NCBI GenBank assembly: GCA_016794505.1 | Contig: JAEUJZ010000049.1 | Coordinates: 64,136-128,135, forward strand | Direction: 5' to 3' | DNA length: 64,000 nt | DNA from: Myxococcales bacterium | GTDB taxonomy: Bacteria > Myxococcota_A > Polyangia > Palsa-1104 > JAEUJZ01 | Part shown: one piece after another, positions 25,832 to 34,736 of the stretch | How the letters are laid out: each line of letters opens with the position of its first letter | Numbering within the stretch: position 1 is the first letter of the stretch | Translations under genes and position numbers: made by a program | The notes under the pieces: model-generated | The model's database searches: none | Seen by the model: only the letters and a program-made list of their open reading frames with translations | What the model was told of the DNA's origin: nothing

Positions 25832-27613
25832 CTAGCCGCAGAGGAAGTTCGCCTTCAGGTTCTTCACCGCCGGAGTGACCAGCGGATTCTGCGCCGTCAG
25901 CTTGAACTGCAGCTGCAGAAGGGTGTTGTTGGCACCCTCGTTCATGTTGGGCACGAAGGGACCCACCACAGCCGGAGGAATCGCCGTCGCGGGGCCAAAC
26001 AGAGCCGAATCCAGCGCCTGCGGATCGCCGGCTCCGCGCGCCCGGATCTCAACCGTCGTCCCAACGGGCGTATCGACGTCATACGTCACCTGCGTCCAGG
26101 TCGTCTTCTGGCCCGCTGGGCAGGTCGATTGGAAGGTATGACGATATAGGCCAAAGCGCGCACCGGCATATCGCAACTGCGCTCCACTCATATCTGAATA
26201 GGTGTATGGAGCATTGCCAGTAGTCACCGCTGTTGCGGTATAGGCATTGGGCTTATCTACGTTATAAACGATGCCGGTGGCACCCGCGCCGCCTGGGCCC
26301 AGGTCTTGCGTACCGGTGGAGACGATCCACGGACGGTTGGCCGAATCGAGGCTGACGCCCAGGTAGTACGAGTTGAAGCTCACACCACGCGGGGCGCGGC
26401 TGGTCACAAAGGTCATGCCCTGGCCGAAGGGCTTCGACGCGTCGAACTCATACAGGCCGCCGCCGGTATCGGCGACCCACAGCGTGTACTTGTCGTCGAG
26501 AGCCAAGCCGCGACCCGAGCTGAAGCCGGGGGCACCGATTTGCTCGTAGGTGTTGGTTGCCGGGTTGTAGCGCGCCACGCAGTTGCCGCCCGAGCTGTAG
26601 ATGTAGCCGCGAGCATCCGCCGAGATGCCGTAGGCGCAGGGCAGGCCGCCGAGGTTGGTCACCGCATCGTTGTTCTTGACGTCGACTTTGGCCAGCGTAC
26701 CCGAGCCCTGGATCCACAGCGTGCCGTCCTTGTCGACGACGAATCCATAGGGGCGTACGTTCACCAAGAACTGCTTGAGGATGCGGCCGGTCTTCGAGTC
26801 CAGGCGCACGACCTCGTTCGGGTTGAACAGGCCGATGTACACAAACGGCGAGGGCGTGCCGTCGTCTGCGATGGTCGAGTCAAAAGCCGCGGCGCGCGGC
26901 AGCGTGCCACCGCCACCGGGCGTGTTGCCGTTGCGATCCTTGTCGAGCTGCGTGAGCCACAGCACGCACTCATCTGGGCTGTTGGCGGCGCCGGCTGGCC
27001 AGCGGAAGGCGGCGGGAATCGGTCCCGATCCTTCGAATGTGTCGATCTGGCCGTTGCCGTTGCGGTCGACACAGCGCGACTTGTCGCCCGCGATCTTCAC
27101 GGCCGATGCACGCGCTGGCGCGTTGATGCCAAAGTAGTTGGCGCGGTTGGCCACCACGACATCACCCAGCAAGCTCACCGTCGAGCGCGATGGATCGCCA
27201 TTGCAGCCGGGGTATGTGCAGTAGCGAGCCACTTCTTTCATCGTCTTGGTGTCGACCTTCGACTCGGTGCCCTCTGCGCTGTTGGCGACCCAGACGTAGT
27301 CGCCCAGGCCCTTGCCGAAGCTCGCCTGGTCGATCACGACGGCATTGGTCGCCGGATCCACCTTGACTGCCGACGAGCCATTCATCCCGGTCTGGTATGG
27401 CGTGCCAGCGCCGTCGATGACGACGGTGCCGCTGCCCGGCGGGATGTTAAATGGGTCATCGAGAGTCGGCATGCCGTTGGGATCGGTGCAGGTCTGTCCC
27501 TCGGGACAGCTCGGTGCAACAGGGATCACACTGCCTGAGGTGCCTTCGCTCTTGCAGCCGAGCGCAGCAGAACCAAGCAGCAGAGCCATGGTTAGGATTC
27601 GCCGCGATGTCAT
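25832..27613 (-). CDS. Beta-propeller lipoprotein (NHL/virginiamycin-B-lyase-like)
   Basis: 593 residues. The signal sequence ends in the lipobox ALGC (Cys20). The mature part holds repeated four-stranded blades: KVDPATNAVVIDQASFG, VYIGLFNPNEVVRLDSKTG, GFVVDKDGTLWIQGSG, YGISADARGYIYSSGG, GLALDDKYTLWVADTGG, GVSLDSANRPWIVSTG. The pattern of a hydrophobic strand, D/N-rich turn and W or Y strand is that of NHL/YncE/Vgb-type propellers. The last 120 residues form a separate beta-rich domain. It is probably a surface binding protein; the catalytic residues of lyases of this fold cannot be assigned. AGGAG lies upstream of ATG 27613. It is divergent from the following small lipoprotein across 70 AT-rich bases that must hold both promoters. 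Confidence 0.8.
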   Translation of the reverse strand: MTSRRILTMALLLGSAALGCKSEGTSGSVIPVAPSCPEGQTCTDPNGMPTLDDPFNIPPGSGTVVIDGAGTPYQTGMNGSSAVKVDPATNAVVIDQASFGKGLGDYVWVANSAEGTESKVDTKTMKEVARYCTYPGCNGDPSRSTVSLLGDVVVANRANYFGINAPARASAVKIAGDKSRCVDRNGNGQIDTFEGSGPIPAAFRWPAGAANSPDECVLWLTQLDKDRNGNTPGGGGTLPRAAAFDSTIADDGTPSPFVYIGLFNPNEVVRLDSKTGRILKQFLVNVRPYGFVVDKDGTLWIQGSGTLAKVDVKNNDAVTNLGGLPCAYGISADARGYIYSSGGNCVARYNPATNTYEQIGAPGFSSGRGLALDDKYTLWVADTGGGLYEFDASKPFGQGMTFVTSRAPRGVSFNSYYLGVSLDSANRPWIVSTGTQDLGPGGAGATGIVYNVDKPNAYTATAVTTGNAPYTYSDMSGAQLRYAGARFGLYRHTFQSTCPAGQKTTWTQVTYDVDTPVGTTVEIRARGAGDPQALDSALFGPATAIPPAVVGPFVPNMNEGANNTLLQLQFKLTAQNPLVTPAVKNLKANFLCG

Positions 27614-27683
27614 TTGAATGCTCCTATACGTTTGACAAGAACAAGGTTTCTAATCTGGCTATCTGATCATATCCTTTCAGACT

Positions 27684-28406
27684 ATGTTCAGGATCAACAA
27701 ACCCGCAGCTAGGCGTGGCCATGAAGCATTCCGCTTGGATAGGACCGGTTTTTTGCCATGGCGTTCTCCGGCTCGCAGAGCGTCCGGCCCGATACTGGCT
27801 GGGCTGTGCCTGCTTCTTTCGGCGTGTCCAGACAAGGGCGTGAGCCCACCACCGTCTGCGGCGCCGGGAAGCGCGCCCAGCGCGGCCCTGCCTGCTGCGC
27901 CCGCCGTGGCTTCGCCGCAAAACACAGGCGGGGCCGCATCGCCCGCCCCAGCACCCGGCGCGGCCCCTACCATCCTCAAGTCAACGGGCTACTTTGAAAA
28001 GCCCTCGCTGTGCGAGATCGAGTTTGAGGGCAAGGTCAAAAACGCCGACAAGCTGCCGCCGAAGCACCGCTTCTGGATCTTCGTCGCGCAGGGGAAAGCC
28101 GACTGCCTCGATCCCGCTGCGCACATCATTGGTCGCACGGTGACGTCAGCGACGGGCGAGTTCAGCTTCGAAGTGTTTTCGGACTGGGCGCAAGACATCA
28201 CATTCTGCGCCGCCGCACTGCCCGGACAAGAGCAGGCCGAAGGGATGGACAAGCCGTCAACGCTGTACGGCAAGGCGTCTGGCAGCTATCACGCCGAGGC
28301 GATGGGCGAGATCGTCTGGAAACAGATCGACGTGGTCGTAAAGCCAGGTCCGGCACATGTCTTTCCAGCCCTTAAGGGCCCCAAGGCGAGCCCGCCTCCC
28401 AAGTAG
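27684..28406 (+). CDS. Small lipoprotein of unknown function
   Basis: 240 residues. The lipobox LSAC is at Cys48 after an unusually long, arginine-rich n-region, so translation may begin further downstream than ATG 27684. A Pro/Ala-rich linker (about 50-95) precedes a compact beta-rich domain of 130 residues (CEIEFEGKVKNADKLPPKHRFWIFVA, then TVTSATGEFSFEVF and ITFCAAALP). Two of its cysteines (CLDP, FCAA) could pair. The strand order resembles carboxypeptidase-regulatory-like or transthyretin-like sandwiches, but I do not recognise a named family. It ends 69 bases before the convergent minus-strand block. Confidence 0.55.
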   Translation: MFRINKPAARRGHEAFRLDRTGFLPWRSPARRASGPILAGLCLLLSACPDKGVSPPPSAAPGSAPSAALPAAPAVASPQNTGGAASPAPAPGAAPTILKSTGYFEKPSLCEIEFEGKVKNADKLPPKHRFWIFVAQGKADCLDPAAHIIGRTVTSATGEFSFEVFSDWAQDITFCAAALPGQEQAEGMDKPSTLYGKASGSYHAEAMGEIVWKQIDVVVKPGPAHVFPALKGPKASPPPK

Positions 28407-28475
28407 CGTCGATCGGCTGCGTCGAGGCTGTTTTACTTTCAGCAGACGGACGGGGATGCGTGAACGCGGAAGAGG

Positions 28476-29432
28476 CTAGAGCGCGTTCGAGGTCGCGGCT
28501 TGATCGAACCAGCTCTGGATGTCGGCGATCTCTCCCGTCGGGGCGCCCCACAGCTCGGCGGGCGTGATGTCGCGCAGGCCCCAGGTCTGAGCTCGCCCGC
28601 GCGTCAGCACAAACGCTTCGTTGCCCAAGCGGCCGAGGACGGCGGGCGACATGACCTGCTCTTCTTCCATCAGGTCGAAGTCATCGCCGCTGTCGAGGCT
28701 GGGGCTGGACATTCGCGGCGGCGTGGGGAGCTGCGCCCGCTCTTTGACACGCGGCAGCTCGCTGACATCGACCTCGACCAAGCCGCGCTCGCAGGACAGC
28801 ACCAAGCGGCTGTCGACGACGCGCCTCTCGACGAGCAGGATGTTGCCAAGCGGCGACGCATACACCGGCAGCCAGCCTTCCAAGTGCCCGGTGCGCGCAA
28901 TATCGGCATAGGTCATGAGGTACAGCCGATGATCGTGCAGGCGTCGCGCCAAGAGTCCGCAGGGCACGGGCACGACCTCGACGACGCCATAGTCATGCAG
29001 GGCCACGATCTGCGAGCCGCCTTGCAGCCAGGTGCCGGGCTGATGCGGCGTGCAGCCAAAAAAGACGCTGGTGCCGCCCGTGCTGCGGATGAAGCGACCG
29101 ACGACGGCTCCGACGTCGAGCGCGTTGCCGGGATAGGCCAAGCGACGATCGCCGTTTAGCACGATGAAGTCGTCGCGCAGCGCGTGGATGCTGTCGAAGT
29201 GGAACAGGCGCTGCGGCACATCGGCGGCATCGGGCCAGCGCAGCGCCAGCTTTTCACCGACGCGCATCGTCGACTGATCCAGCTGATGCAGATCCTCGGG
29301 AATGGCCAGATAAATGCGCCCCTGCGAGTTCAGCGCGACGAACAGCAGGCTGCGTGGCGTCAGGCCCTTTTGTCGCAGCGCGCCCAGGCCATGGATCAGT
29401 CCGAAGGTATCCGAGTAACTTTCGATGCGCAT
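28476..29432 (-). CDS. Conserved-looking hypothetical protein, beta-rich, coupled to the acylase gene
   Basis: 318 residues. The start at ATG 29432 is chosen because it lies only four bases after the stop of the acylase gene, and longer versions would read an arginine-rich shadow of that gene. The protein is beta-rich with repeated strand pairs (RSLLFVALNSQGRIYLAIPED, DFIVLNGDRRLAYPG, QIVALHDYGVVEVVPVP, HRLYLMTYADIA, NILLVERRVVDSRLVLSCERG), which suggests a propeller-like sensor or immunity-type protein. It has no signal peptide, so it is probably cytoplasmic. An acidic linker (SGDDFDLMEEE) sits near residue 250. I do not recognise a family. Tight spacing points to a joint function or joint expression with the acylase. 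Confidence 0.55.
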   Translation of the reverse strand: MRIESYSDTFGLIHGLGALRQKGLTPRSLLFVALNSQGRIYLAIPEDLHQLDQSTMRVGEKLALRWPDAADVPQRLFHFDSIHALRDDFIVLNGDRRLAYPGNALDVGAVVGRFIRSTGGTSVFFGCTPHQPGTWLQGGSQIVALHDYGVVEVVPVPCGLLARRLHDHRLYLMTYADIARTGHLEGWLPVYASPLGNILLVERRVVDSRLVLSCERGLVEVDVSELPRVKERAQLPTPPRMSSPSLDSGDDFDLMEEEQVMSPAVLGRLGNEAFVLTRGRAQTWGLRDITPAELWGAPTGEIADIQSWFDQAATSNAL

Positions 29433-29436
29433 GAGG

Positions 29437-32034
29437 CTATTCCACCTGTCCGGTTGGCTTGATGCGCAGGCGCAGGGCCGCGTCGGCTTCGACGTCGCTG
29501 CGATGGAAGCGCAGCGGTGCGTACTGCACGTTCTGCCAGGCCTCGTGCTGGTTTCTGGCGAAGCGACTGGTGGGCGTCCCATCGTTGCCCAAGGGGAAGT
29601 TGATCTGGGCCTGCGGCGCACCGCGCTCGTCGAAGCCGACGACCATGCGATACAGCGATCCGGCGTCGCTGCTGAAGCGATCGACGGGCTTGCCCATGTC
29701 ATCGGCCATGGCCGACGACGACACATTGACCGTACCGACCGAGCCATCGACGGGGACGGTGCCGCTGTTCCAGCGACCGCCCAGCATGTGATCGAAGCGG
29801 GCGCCGTGGACATCGCGCCACGCAAAGTGCGTTGCCGAATCGGGACTCGGCGTGGCAAAGCGGCGCTTCAGCCAGTCGTGGGCATCGGCAAGCGCAGCGA
29901 CGAGGATCGCGGCCTTGCCTTCCTGCAAAACAGCAGTTGTGCCCGGCACATCGGCAAGGGCCAGGCGCAGCGGCTTGTATGCAAAGGCTGGCTCGGCTTG
30001 CCACAGCCGCGGCAAGAAGGGGCCATAGTCATCGCCGACGGCCCGCACCGTCGCAAAGTGCGCAAAGGCAAAGAAGATCACGGCCTCGGTTGAGTCGCGC
30101 GCCATGCGGCGATCCCAGTCCTTGAGCCGCTTGCCGAGGGCGATAAGCTCAGGTCGGTTTTTATATGGATCCAAGACAGGGTCACTACCGATGCGGTCTA
30201 GCGCCATGAACAGCGGCGGCAGCAGGTCATCGGCGACGTAGCTATGGACATCGGCCTGCAGCGCCTTCATGTCATCGAGGCTGACGCGGCCAGGCTTGTC
30301 GCGCAGCAGTCGGCGTAGCTCGCTTTCGATGCGGGCGGCGCGGTCGCCGGGGTCATAAAAATTGCCGTAATAAAACGGGTCGTTGTCGACGCGACCGTCG
30401 GCGGTAAAGCCAAAGGGATCGTTGTTGGCGCTGCACAGATAACCGCGCTCGGGCTCGCTGGATGCAGGCAGCTCATCGTCGCTGAGCAGGGCGCCGTCCC
30501 ACAGTGTCTTTTCATCGCGGCCATCCATGATCATCCACGGCTTGCTGCCGCTTTTTACCGCGCTGCGCCGCGGCACGTTGGCATGCACGCGATAGCGGAT
30601 GCTGCGGCTGTCGGCGGCGATCAGGTTGACGGCGCCGACTTCGAGCCGGCGGGCCGCCGCGTCCCAGGCTTCCAGGCCATCGGCGAAGTCCAGGCCCAGG
30701 TACATCGAGGCCTCGGTGGTGGCCGCTTGTCCGGTCCAGCGCACGAGGATCTCGTCGTTTGACTGAACCAAAAGGAAGCGCGCCACGGGCAGCATCTCAT
30801 CGGGCAGAAACACGCCGTATTCGCCTAGCTCGCCGATCGACACGATGCGGGCGCTGCCGATGCCGTCGCTGGTGGCGGGTGGACCGCCGGGGCTGCGCAC
30901 GCGGATGGTCTCGTTGCGACGCTGCACCGGGACCCAAGCCTTGCCGATCTGCGCCTGTTCCTGCCCGTCGCGGCTCTGCGTCTGCACGCGCCACAGATCG
31001 AGGACGTCGGCAAAGTTAGTGGTGGCGGTCCATGCGACGTGGCGGTTGTGGCCAAGCTGCACGCCCGGTGTTCCGGCGAAGGCAAAGCCGATGACATCCA
31101 GCCGACCACTGCCGTCGACGCTGGACAGGTGTTGGGCAAAGAAGCGATTGGGTGTGCGCAGCGGCTGGTGGGGATCTCCGGCGAGAAGCGGCTTGCCGTT
31201 TGCGGTATAGCGCCCGGCCACTGCCCAGTTGTTGCTGGCCGTGGTGTCGGCGATGCGGCGATAGCGCGCAAGCTCACGCAGGATCGACGCGCGATCCTGC
31301 GGCGGGTTCGCAGGCAGTGCGGGATCGCGCTCTCCCGGCGCTCGCACCGGCAGGATCTGCGAGGCGCTGGGCATGGTGAAGGCCGGCCGCACCGGCATGC
31401 TCAGCGGGAAGTCGGCAAAGGCCGGGGAAAGCGTCGCAAGCAGGGTCGAAAGGATCTCGCTATCGAGCGCATTGGACATACCCAGCGACAGCATCTTGCC
31501 GATGACATAGGGATCGTCGTCGGTAAATCGCTCGGGTTGATGGTTTAGCTCGCCCGCGGCGAATTCCGGCGGCAGCGGCTCATCGCCACGCTTCACGCGG
31601 TCGATGTGCAAGTTGATGCCGCGCACAAAGGCTTGGATCAGGGCTGCGTACTCGGGGAATTCGCGCTCCATGCGCGTGCGGCTGGCGATGCCGTGGCGGG
31701 CAAAGCCCAGCGTGCGGCTGGCGGCATCTTGCGCGAAGCGGTCTTCGCCCAAAAGCTCGGCCTGACGACCCCAGGCCTGCCGCCGGACCATTTCCAGCTG
31801 AAACAAGCGCATGCGCGCCATCATGTAGCCCGACGCCAACATCGCATCGGCATCGCTGCGCGCATAGACGTGCGGCACGCCCGCTGGGTCGACCAGGACC
31901 TCGACATCGGCGGACAGCGACAGATCGCCACCGCAGGCCACCAAAAGGGGCAGTGCGCCGCTCAAAAGGGCGCGGCGCAGGCGGGAAACAAGACGCGATG
32001 ACGTCGACGAGAAACTGCGAGACAGCGCAGGCAT
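29437..32034 (-). CDS. Penicillin-acylase-family (Ntn) hydrolase, lipoprotein
   Basis: 865 residues, normal for the family. The lipobox LVAC (Cys34) indicates a membrane-anchored protein. The alpha-chain part has HVYARSDADAMLASGYMMARMRLFQLE, typical of family members. The beta-chain begins at Ser267 in TTASNNWAV, where autocleavage would free the N-terminal serine nucleophile; the following segment with LLAGDPHQ is also conserved. Relatives hydrolyse amide bonds in penicillins, acyl-homoserine lactones or cyclic lipopeptides, so a role against antibiotics or signals in the envelope is plausible but the substrate cannot be read from sequence. It is followed by the hypothetical gene at 28476 after four bases. 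A gap of 106 bases separates it from fmt. Confidence 0.88.
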   Translation of the reverse strand: MPALSRSFSSTSSRLVSRLRRALLSGALPLLVACGGDLSLSADVEVLVDPAGVPHVYARSDADAMLASGYMMARMRLFQLEMVRRQAWGRQAELLGEDRFAQDAASRTLGFARHGIASRTRMEREFPEYAALIQAFVRGINLHIDRVKRGDEPLPPEFAAGELNHQPERFTDDDPYVIGKMLSLGMSNALDSEILSTLLATLSPAFADFPLSMPVRPAFTMPSASQILPVRAPGERDPALPANPPQDRASILRELARYRRIADTTASNNWAVAGRYTANGKPLLAGDPHQPLRTPNRFFAQHLSSVDGSGRLDVIGFAFAGTPGVQLGHNRHVAWTATTNFADVLDLWRVQTQSRDGQEQAQIGKAWVPVQRRNETIRVRSPGGPPATSDGIGSARIVSIGELGEYGVFLPDEMLPVARFLLVQSNDEILVRWTGQAATTEASMYLGLDFADGLEAWDAAARRLEVGAVNLIAADSRSIRYRVHANVPRRSAVKSGSKPWMIMDGRDEKTLWDGALLSDDELPASSEPERGYLCSANNDPFGFTADGRVDNDPFYYGNFYDPGDRAARIESELRRLLRDKPGRVSLDDMKALQADVHSYVADDLLPPLFMALDRIGSDPVLDPYKNRPELIALGKRLKDWDRRMARDSTEAVIFFAFAHFATVRAVGDDYGPFLPRLWQAEPAFAYKPLRLALADVPGTTAVLQEGKAAILVAALADAHDWLKRRFATPSPDSATHFAWRDVHGARFDHMLGGRWNSGTVPVDGSVGTVNVSSSAMADDMGKPVDRFSSDAGSLYRMVVGFDERGAPQAQINFPLGNDGTPTSRFARNQHEAWQNVQYAPLRFHRSDVEADAALRLRIKPTGQVE

Positions 32035-32140
32035 GGGCGGAACGTATCACAACCCTTCCAAGGCCGACCGCGCATCTGGCTGCGCACGATGGCTGGGTCC
32101 GCTCGGGGCGACTGCGTGCCCGCGTGGACAGCGCGCGAGG

Positions 32141-33127
32141 TTACACCAGCAGGGGGTTCACGCGACCGCCGCCGAGCAGCGTGCCGCGCGGCAGGGGAAA
32201 GCCGATGACCAGCGCCGACGCCGGCATGCGCTTGCGACCGGGAAGCTGCAGGTCCGAGATGACGACGGCCCCTGCGCCACACGCGACATGCAGGCCATCG
32301 CGATCGACGCCCAGCACCTCGCCGGGAGTGCCGCGCCCCGACGAGACGCGGGCCCCAAACAGCTTCATTGCGATCTCTTCGACCGCGCCATCTTTGCTGC
32401 TTTTGCCTTCCAAGGTTGTGAAGCCACCGGGCCAGGGATCGACGCCGCGAAGCTGAGCGACCACGGCGGCGGGGCCGCGCGTAAAGTCGACGCGCCCGTG
32501 TTCTTTGTCGAGCTTGGGGGCCATGGTGGCTTGGCTGTGATCCTGCGGCACCGGCACGGGCGGCTTGCCGGCAAAGACGCGGCGCAGTCCGTCGCGCAGG
32601 ACATCGGCGCCTAGCTCGCTGAGCTTGTCGTGCAGAGTGCCCGCGGTGTCATCGCTGCCAATGGGAAGCTCGCACTTGAGCAGCATGGCGCCGGTATCCA
32701 TGCCTTCGTCCATCTGCATCAGCGTCACGCCTGTGACGGTCTCGCCGCGGATCAGCGCCCACTGAATCGGCGCGGCGCCGCGATAGCGCGGCAGCAGCGA
32801 GGCATGCACGTTCCAGCAGCCGAGCTTGGGGATACGCAAAACCTCGGGTGGCAAGATCTTGCCGTACGCGGTCACCACAACCAGGTCGGGTTCCAGGGCC
32901 TGCAGCGTCGCGACAAAGTCCGATTTGTGGGGCCGCAGAAACAGGGGCTGCAAGACCGGCAGAGACAGCTTCTGCGCGGCTACCTTGACAGCGGGAGGCG
33001 TCATGTCCAAGCCGCGGCCCGCAGGCTTGTCGGGCTGGCAGACGACAGCGAGCACCTGCGTCTGCGCCTGCAGCGCCAGCAGACTCGGGACGGCGAACTC
33101 CGGCGATCCCATAAATACGGTGCGCAT
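32141..33127 (-). CDS. fmt: Methionyl-tRNA formyltransferase
   Basis: 328 residues, the usual length. It formylates initiator Met-tRNA with 10-formyl-tetrahydrofolate. The N-terminal Rossmann-type domain begins with MRTVFMGSPEFAVPSL; the catalytic residues Asn106, His108 (NVHASLLPRYRG) and Asp144 (MDEGMDTG) are all present. The C-terminal domain carries the tRNA-binding loop and the usual LRGVDPWPGGFT and LLGGG segments. Peptide deformylase (def), often next to fmt, is not seen nearby; instead two unknown genes lie upstream on the same strand. The gap to the upstream gene is 58 bases. No ribosome binding site stands out. Confidence 0.96.
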   Translation of the reverse strand: MRTVFMGSPEFAVPSLLALQAQTQVLAVVCQPDKPAGRGLDMTPPAVKVAAQKLSLPVLQPLFLRPHKSDFVATLQALEPDLVVVTAYGKILPPEVLRIPKLGCWNVHASLLPRYRGAAPIQWALIRGETVTGVTLMQMDEGMDTGAMLLKCELPIGSDDTAGTLHDKLSELGADVLRDGLRRVFAGKPPVPVPQDHSQATMAPKLDKEHGRVDFTRGPAAVVAQLRGVDPWPGGFTTLEGKSSKDGAVEEIAMKLFGARVSSGRGTPGEVLGVDRDGLHVACGAGAVVISDLQLPGRKRMPASALVIGFPLPRGTLLGGGRVNPLLV

Positions 33128-33185
33128 GTGAACAGGTGTCTCCTCAGTTGGTGGCGGCGGTTGGCTGCGCCACTTGGGTCGCCGG

Positions 33186-33653
33186 TTAGCGACGGATGAT
33201 GCGGGCGCGGATGGACTCGGTCACGGCGGCGATGGCTTCGGCGGTGGCGGCCACGGCTGCAGCATCGGGACGCAGGACGGCGACCGTCAGGGCCGAAAGC
33301 GCCACAAGAAGCTCAGCCGAGATGGTCACCACATCGGTGACGTCGCGCAGTCGCTTGGCGACCGCCTGAAGCTCGTGCGTCGCACGCTCGATGGTTTGGA
33401 TGTGCGAGCCGAGCGGAGGCAGCGTCTTTACGACCTCGTAGAGCGCGGTGTTCGCCTGGTTGATCATGGCTTGGTAGCGGTCGCTGACCGACAGAAAGCC
33501 TTGCAGGTCTAGCTCGCCGGCCTCGCGCGCTGCAAAGGCTCTCTCCATCAGCGCGTGCGCGACTTCCCGCAGCGTGCGGGTGATCGCAATGGTCCGCTCG
33601 ACGATCGCGTCTGCATTTTCGGGTGGAACGGGCGGGCCCGCGGGTTGTGACAT
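33186..33653 (-). CDS. All-helical hypothetical protein
   Basis: 155 residues, almost entirely helical. There is a short Pro-rich start (MSQPAGPPVPPENAD), then long amphipathic helices (AIVERTIAITRTLREVAHAL, LYEVVKTLPPLGSHIQTIERA) and an alanine-rich C-terminal helix (about 112-155) that could be a membrane helix or part of a helical bundle. It has no signal peptide. It follows the lipoprotein gene at 33674 by 20 bases and is probably translated with it; an all-helical partner for a helical lipoprotein is suggestive. I do not recognise a family. Confidence 0.55.
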   Translation of the reverse strand: MSQPAGPPVPPENADAIVERTIAITRTLREVAHALMERAFAAREAGELDLQGFLSVSDRYQAMINQANTALYEVVKTLPPLGSHIQTIERATHELQAVAKRLRDVTDVVTISAELLVALSALTVAVLRPDAAAVAATAEAIAAVTESIRARIIRR

Positions 33654-33673
33654 GCTGTGTCTCTACCGCTTTC

Positions 33674-34594
33674 TTACTTGAGCAGCGGTGGAATGTCTTT
33701 CTGCAAGACTTCATAGACTCGGCTGTCGTCGTCCAAGAGCGAGCGATTTTGACTGACGCGTTCGTACAAGATCTGATGAGCGCGACGGAAGGCGACGACG
33801 GACTTTTTGTATTCCACGAGCGCTTCGTTGGCGCGACGCGCGAAGTGCTGGAAGTGCAGCAGGCCCAGCAGCATGGACTGGTGCTGCGTGCGGACGATGG
33901 CGGAAGCGGTAGGGTCGCTGGGCAGCGTCTCGCGATCGAGCTCGGCCAAGATGCGGCGGCGCAGCGCGATGTCTTTTTCTGCTTGGAACTTGGTGGACTC
34001 GCCGAGCGCAGCGACGCGCTCAAGCAGGCCCTTTAGCACAGCGTCGAGGGCCGGGTGGGTGTCGCGGACCAGCGCTTCGATGCGGTTGCGGCGCCACTCT
34101 TGCGTGAGCACTTGCGTGATCTTGGCTGCGGCCAGCGACACCGACGTTCCCGGCGAAGACGGGGTTGCATCCACGTTGCCCTGCGCGATCTCGACGAAAA
34201 ACGGCGCGCCGCGGACGACCTGATCCAGCGGATCGCGGATGCGGTTGTCATCGAATTCGGCGATGTCGCGCAGCATGCCGGCATACGCCGAGACGTTCTG
34301 CGAGTAGCGCACAAGCTCTTGGCTGTGGCGCTCGATCTCGGCAAGCGGGCACGAGTCCACGGGGTGTTGTTGCGAGCGGCTGAGGATGTTTTCGGCCTGA
34401 CAAAAGACCGGCAACAAGCCCAGCGCAGAGGCGCGTGGCGCGATGAGCTGTCCGACGGAAGCAGTGGCCGTAACGCTGCGGAACGACAGGCAGCCCGTTG
34501 CGCCAAGCAGCCCGCACAAAAGAGCGAGCCAGCAGGGCAGGGGGCATCTTCTGGGCCAGCGGGAGAGCCGCAACGGCCAGCGCAGCGCAGTCAT
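33674..34594 (-). CDS. Helical lipoprotein of unknown function
   Basis: 306 residues. After an arginine-rich n-region and a hydrophobic stretch, the lipobox GATGC gives a predicted lipidated Cys35. The mature part is mainly helical, with one extended helix around residues 200-240 (RVAALGESTKFQAEKDIALRRRILAELDRE) and another at the end (FARRANEALVEYKKSVVAFRRAHQILYERV). An upstream candidate promoter lies next to the ATG. The next gene (33186) also encodes a helical protein, so they may form a complex. No domain was recognised. It is divergent from the PhnD-like gene across 142 bases. Confidence 0.55.
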   Translation of the reverse strand: MTALRWPLRLSRWPRRCPLPCWLALLCGLLGATGCLSFRSVTATASVGQLIAPRASALGLLPVFCQAENILSRSQQHPVDSCPLAEIERHSQELVRYSQNVSAYAGMLRDIAEFDDNRIRDPLDQVVRGAPFFVEIAQGNVDATPSSPGTSVSLAAAKITQVLTQEWRRNRIEALVRDTHPALDAVLKGLLERVAALGESTKFQAEKDIALRRRILAELDRETLPSDPTASAIVRTQHQSMLLGLLHFQHFARRANEALVEYKKSVVAFRRAHQILYERVSQNRSLLDDDSRVYEVLQKDIPPLLK

Positions 34595-34603
34595 GACGCG
34601 CGC

Positions 34604-34609
34604 ACCATA
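34604..34609 (-). promoter_or_regulatory. Candidate extended -10 box, near-leaderless start
   Basis: On the minus strand TGA-TATGGT (extended -10) ends nine bases before ATG 34594. There is no ribosome binding site. Confidence 0.4.
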
Positions 34610-34736
34610 TCACGCGAAACTTCTGCGCGAATGTCTGCGGTGCTGCTTCGTCCAGCCTTTGTGTGGCGCTGCGCCTGCGGCTCACACGATTCTACGACCT
34701 GTTGACACGCCCGACGCTGACCAGGAGAATGCGCGC

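Noticed and set aside
26306-27538. A 410-codon plus-strand frame opposite the propeller lipoprotein
   Set aside because: Shadow; the minus-strand product has a lipobox and regular propeller blades.
34702-34730. TTGACA plus GAGAAT promoter at 34702-34730, which would start transcription at ATG 34737
   Set aside because: The -10 is poor and overlaps a good AGGAGA ribosome binding site used for that ATG, so the promoter is not credible at this place.
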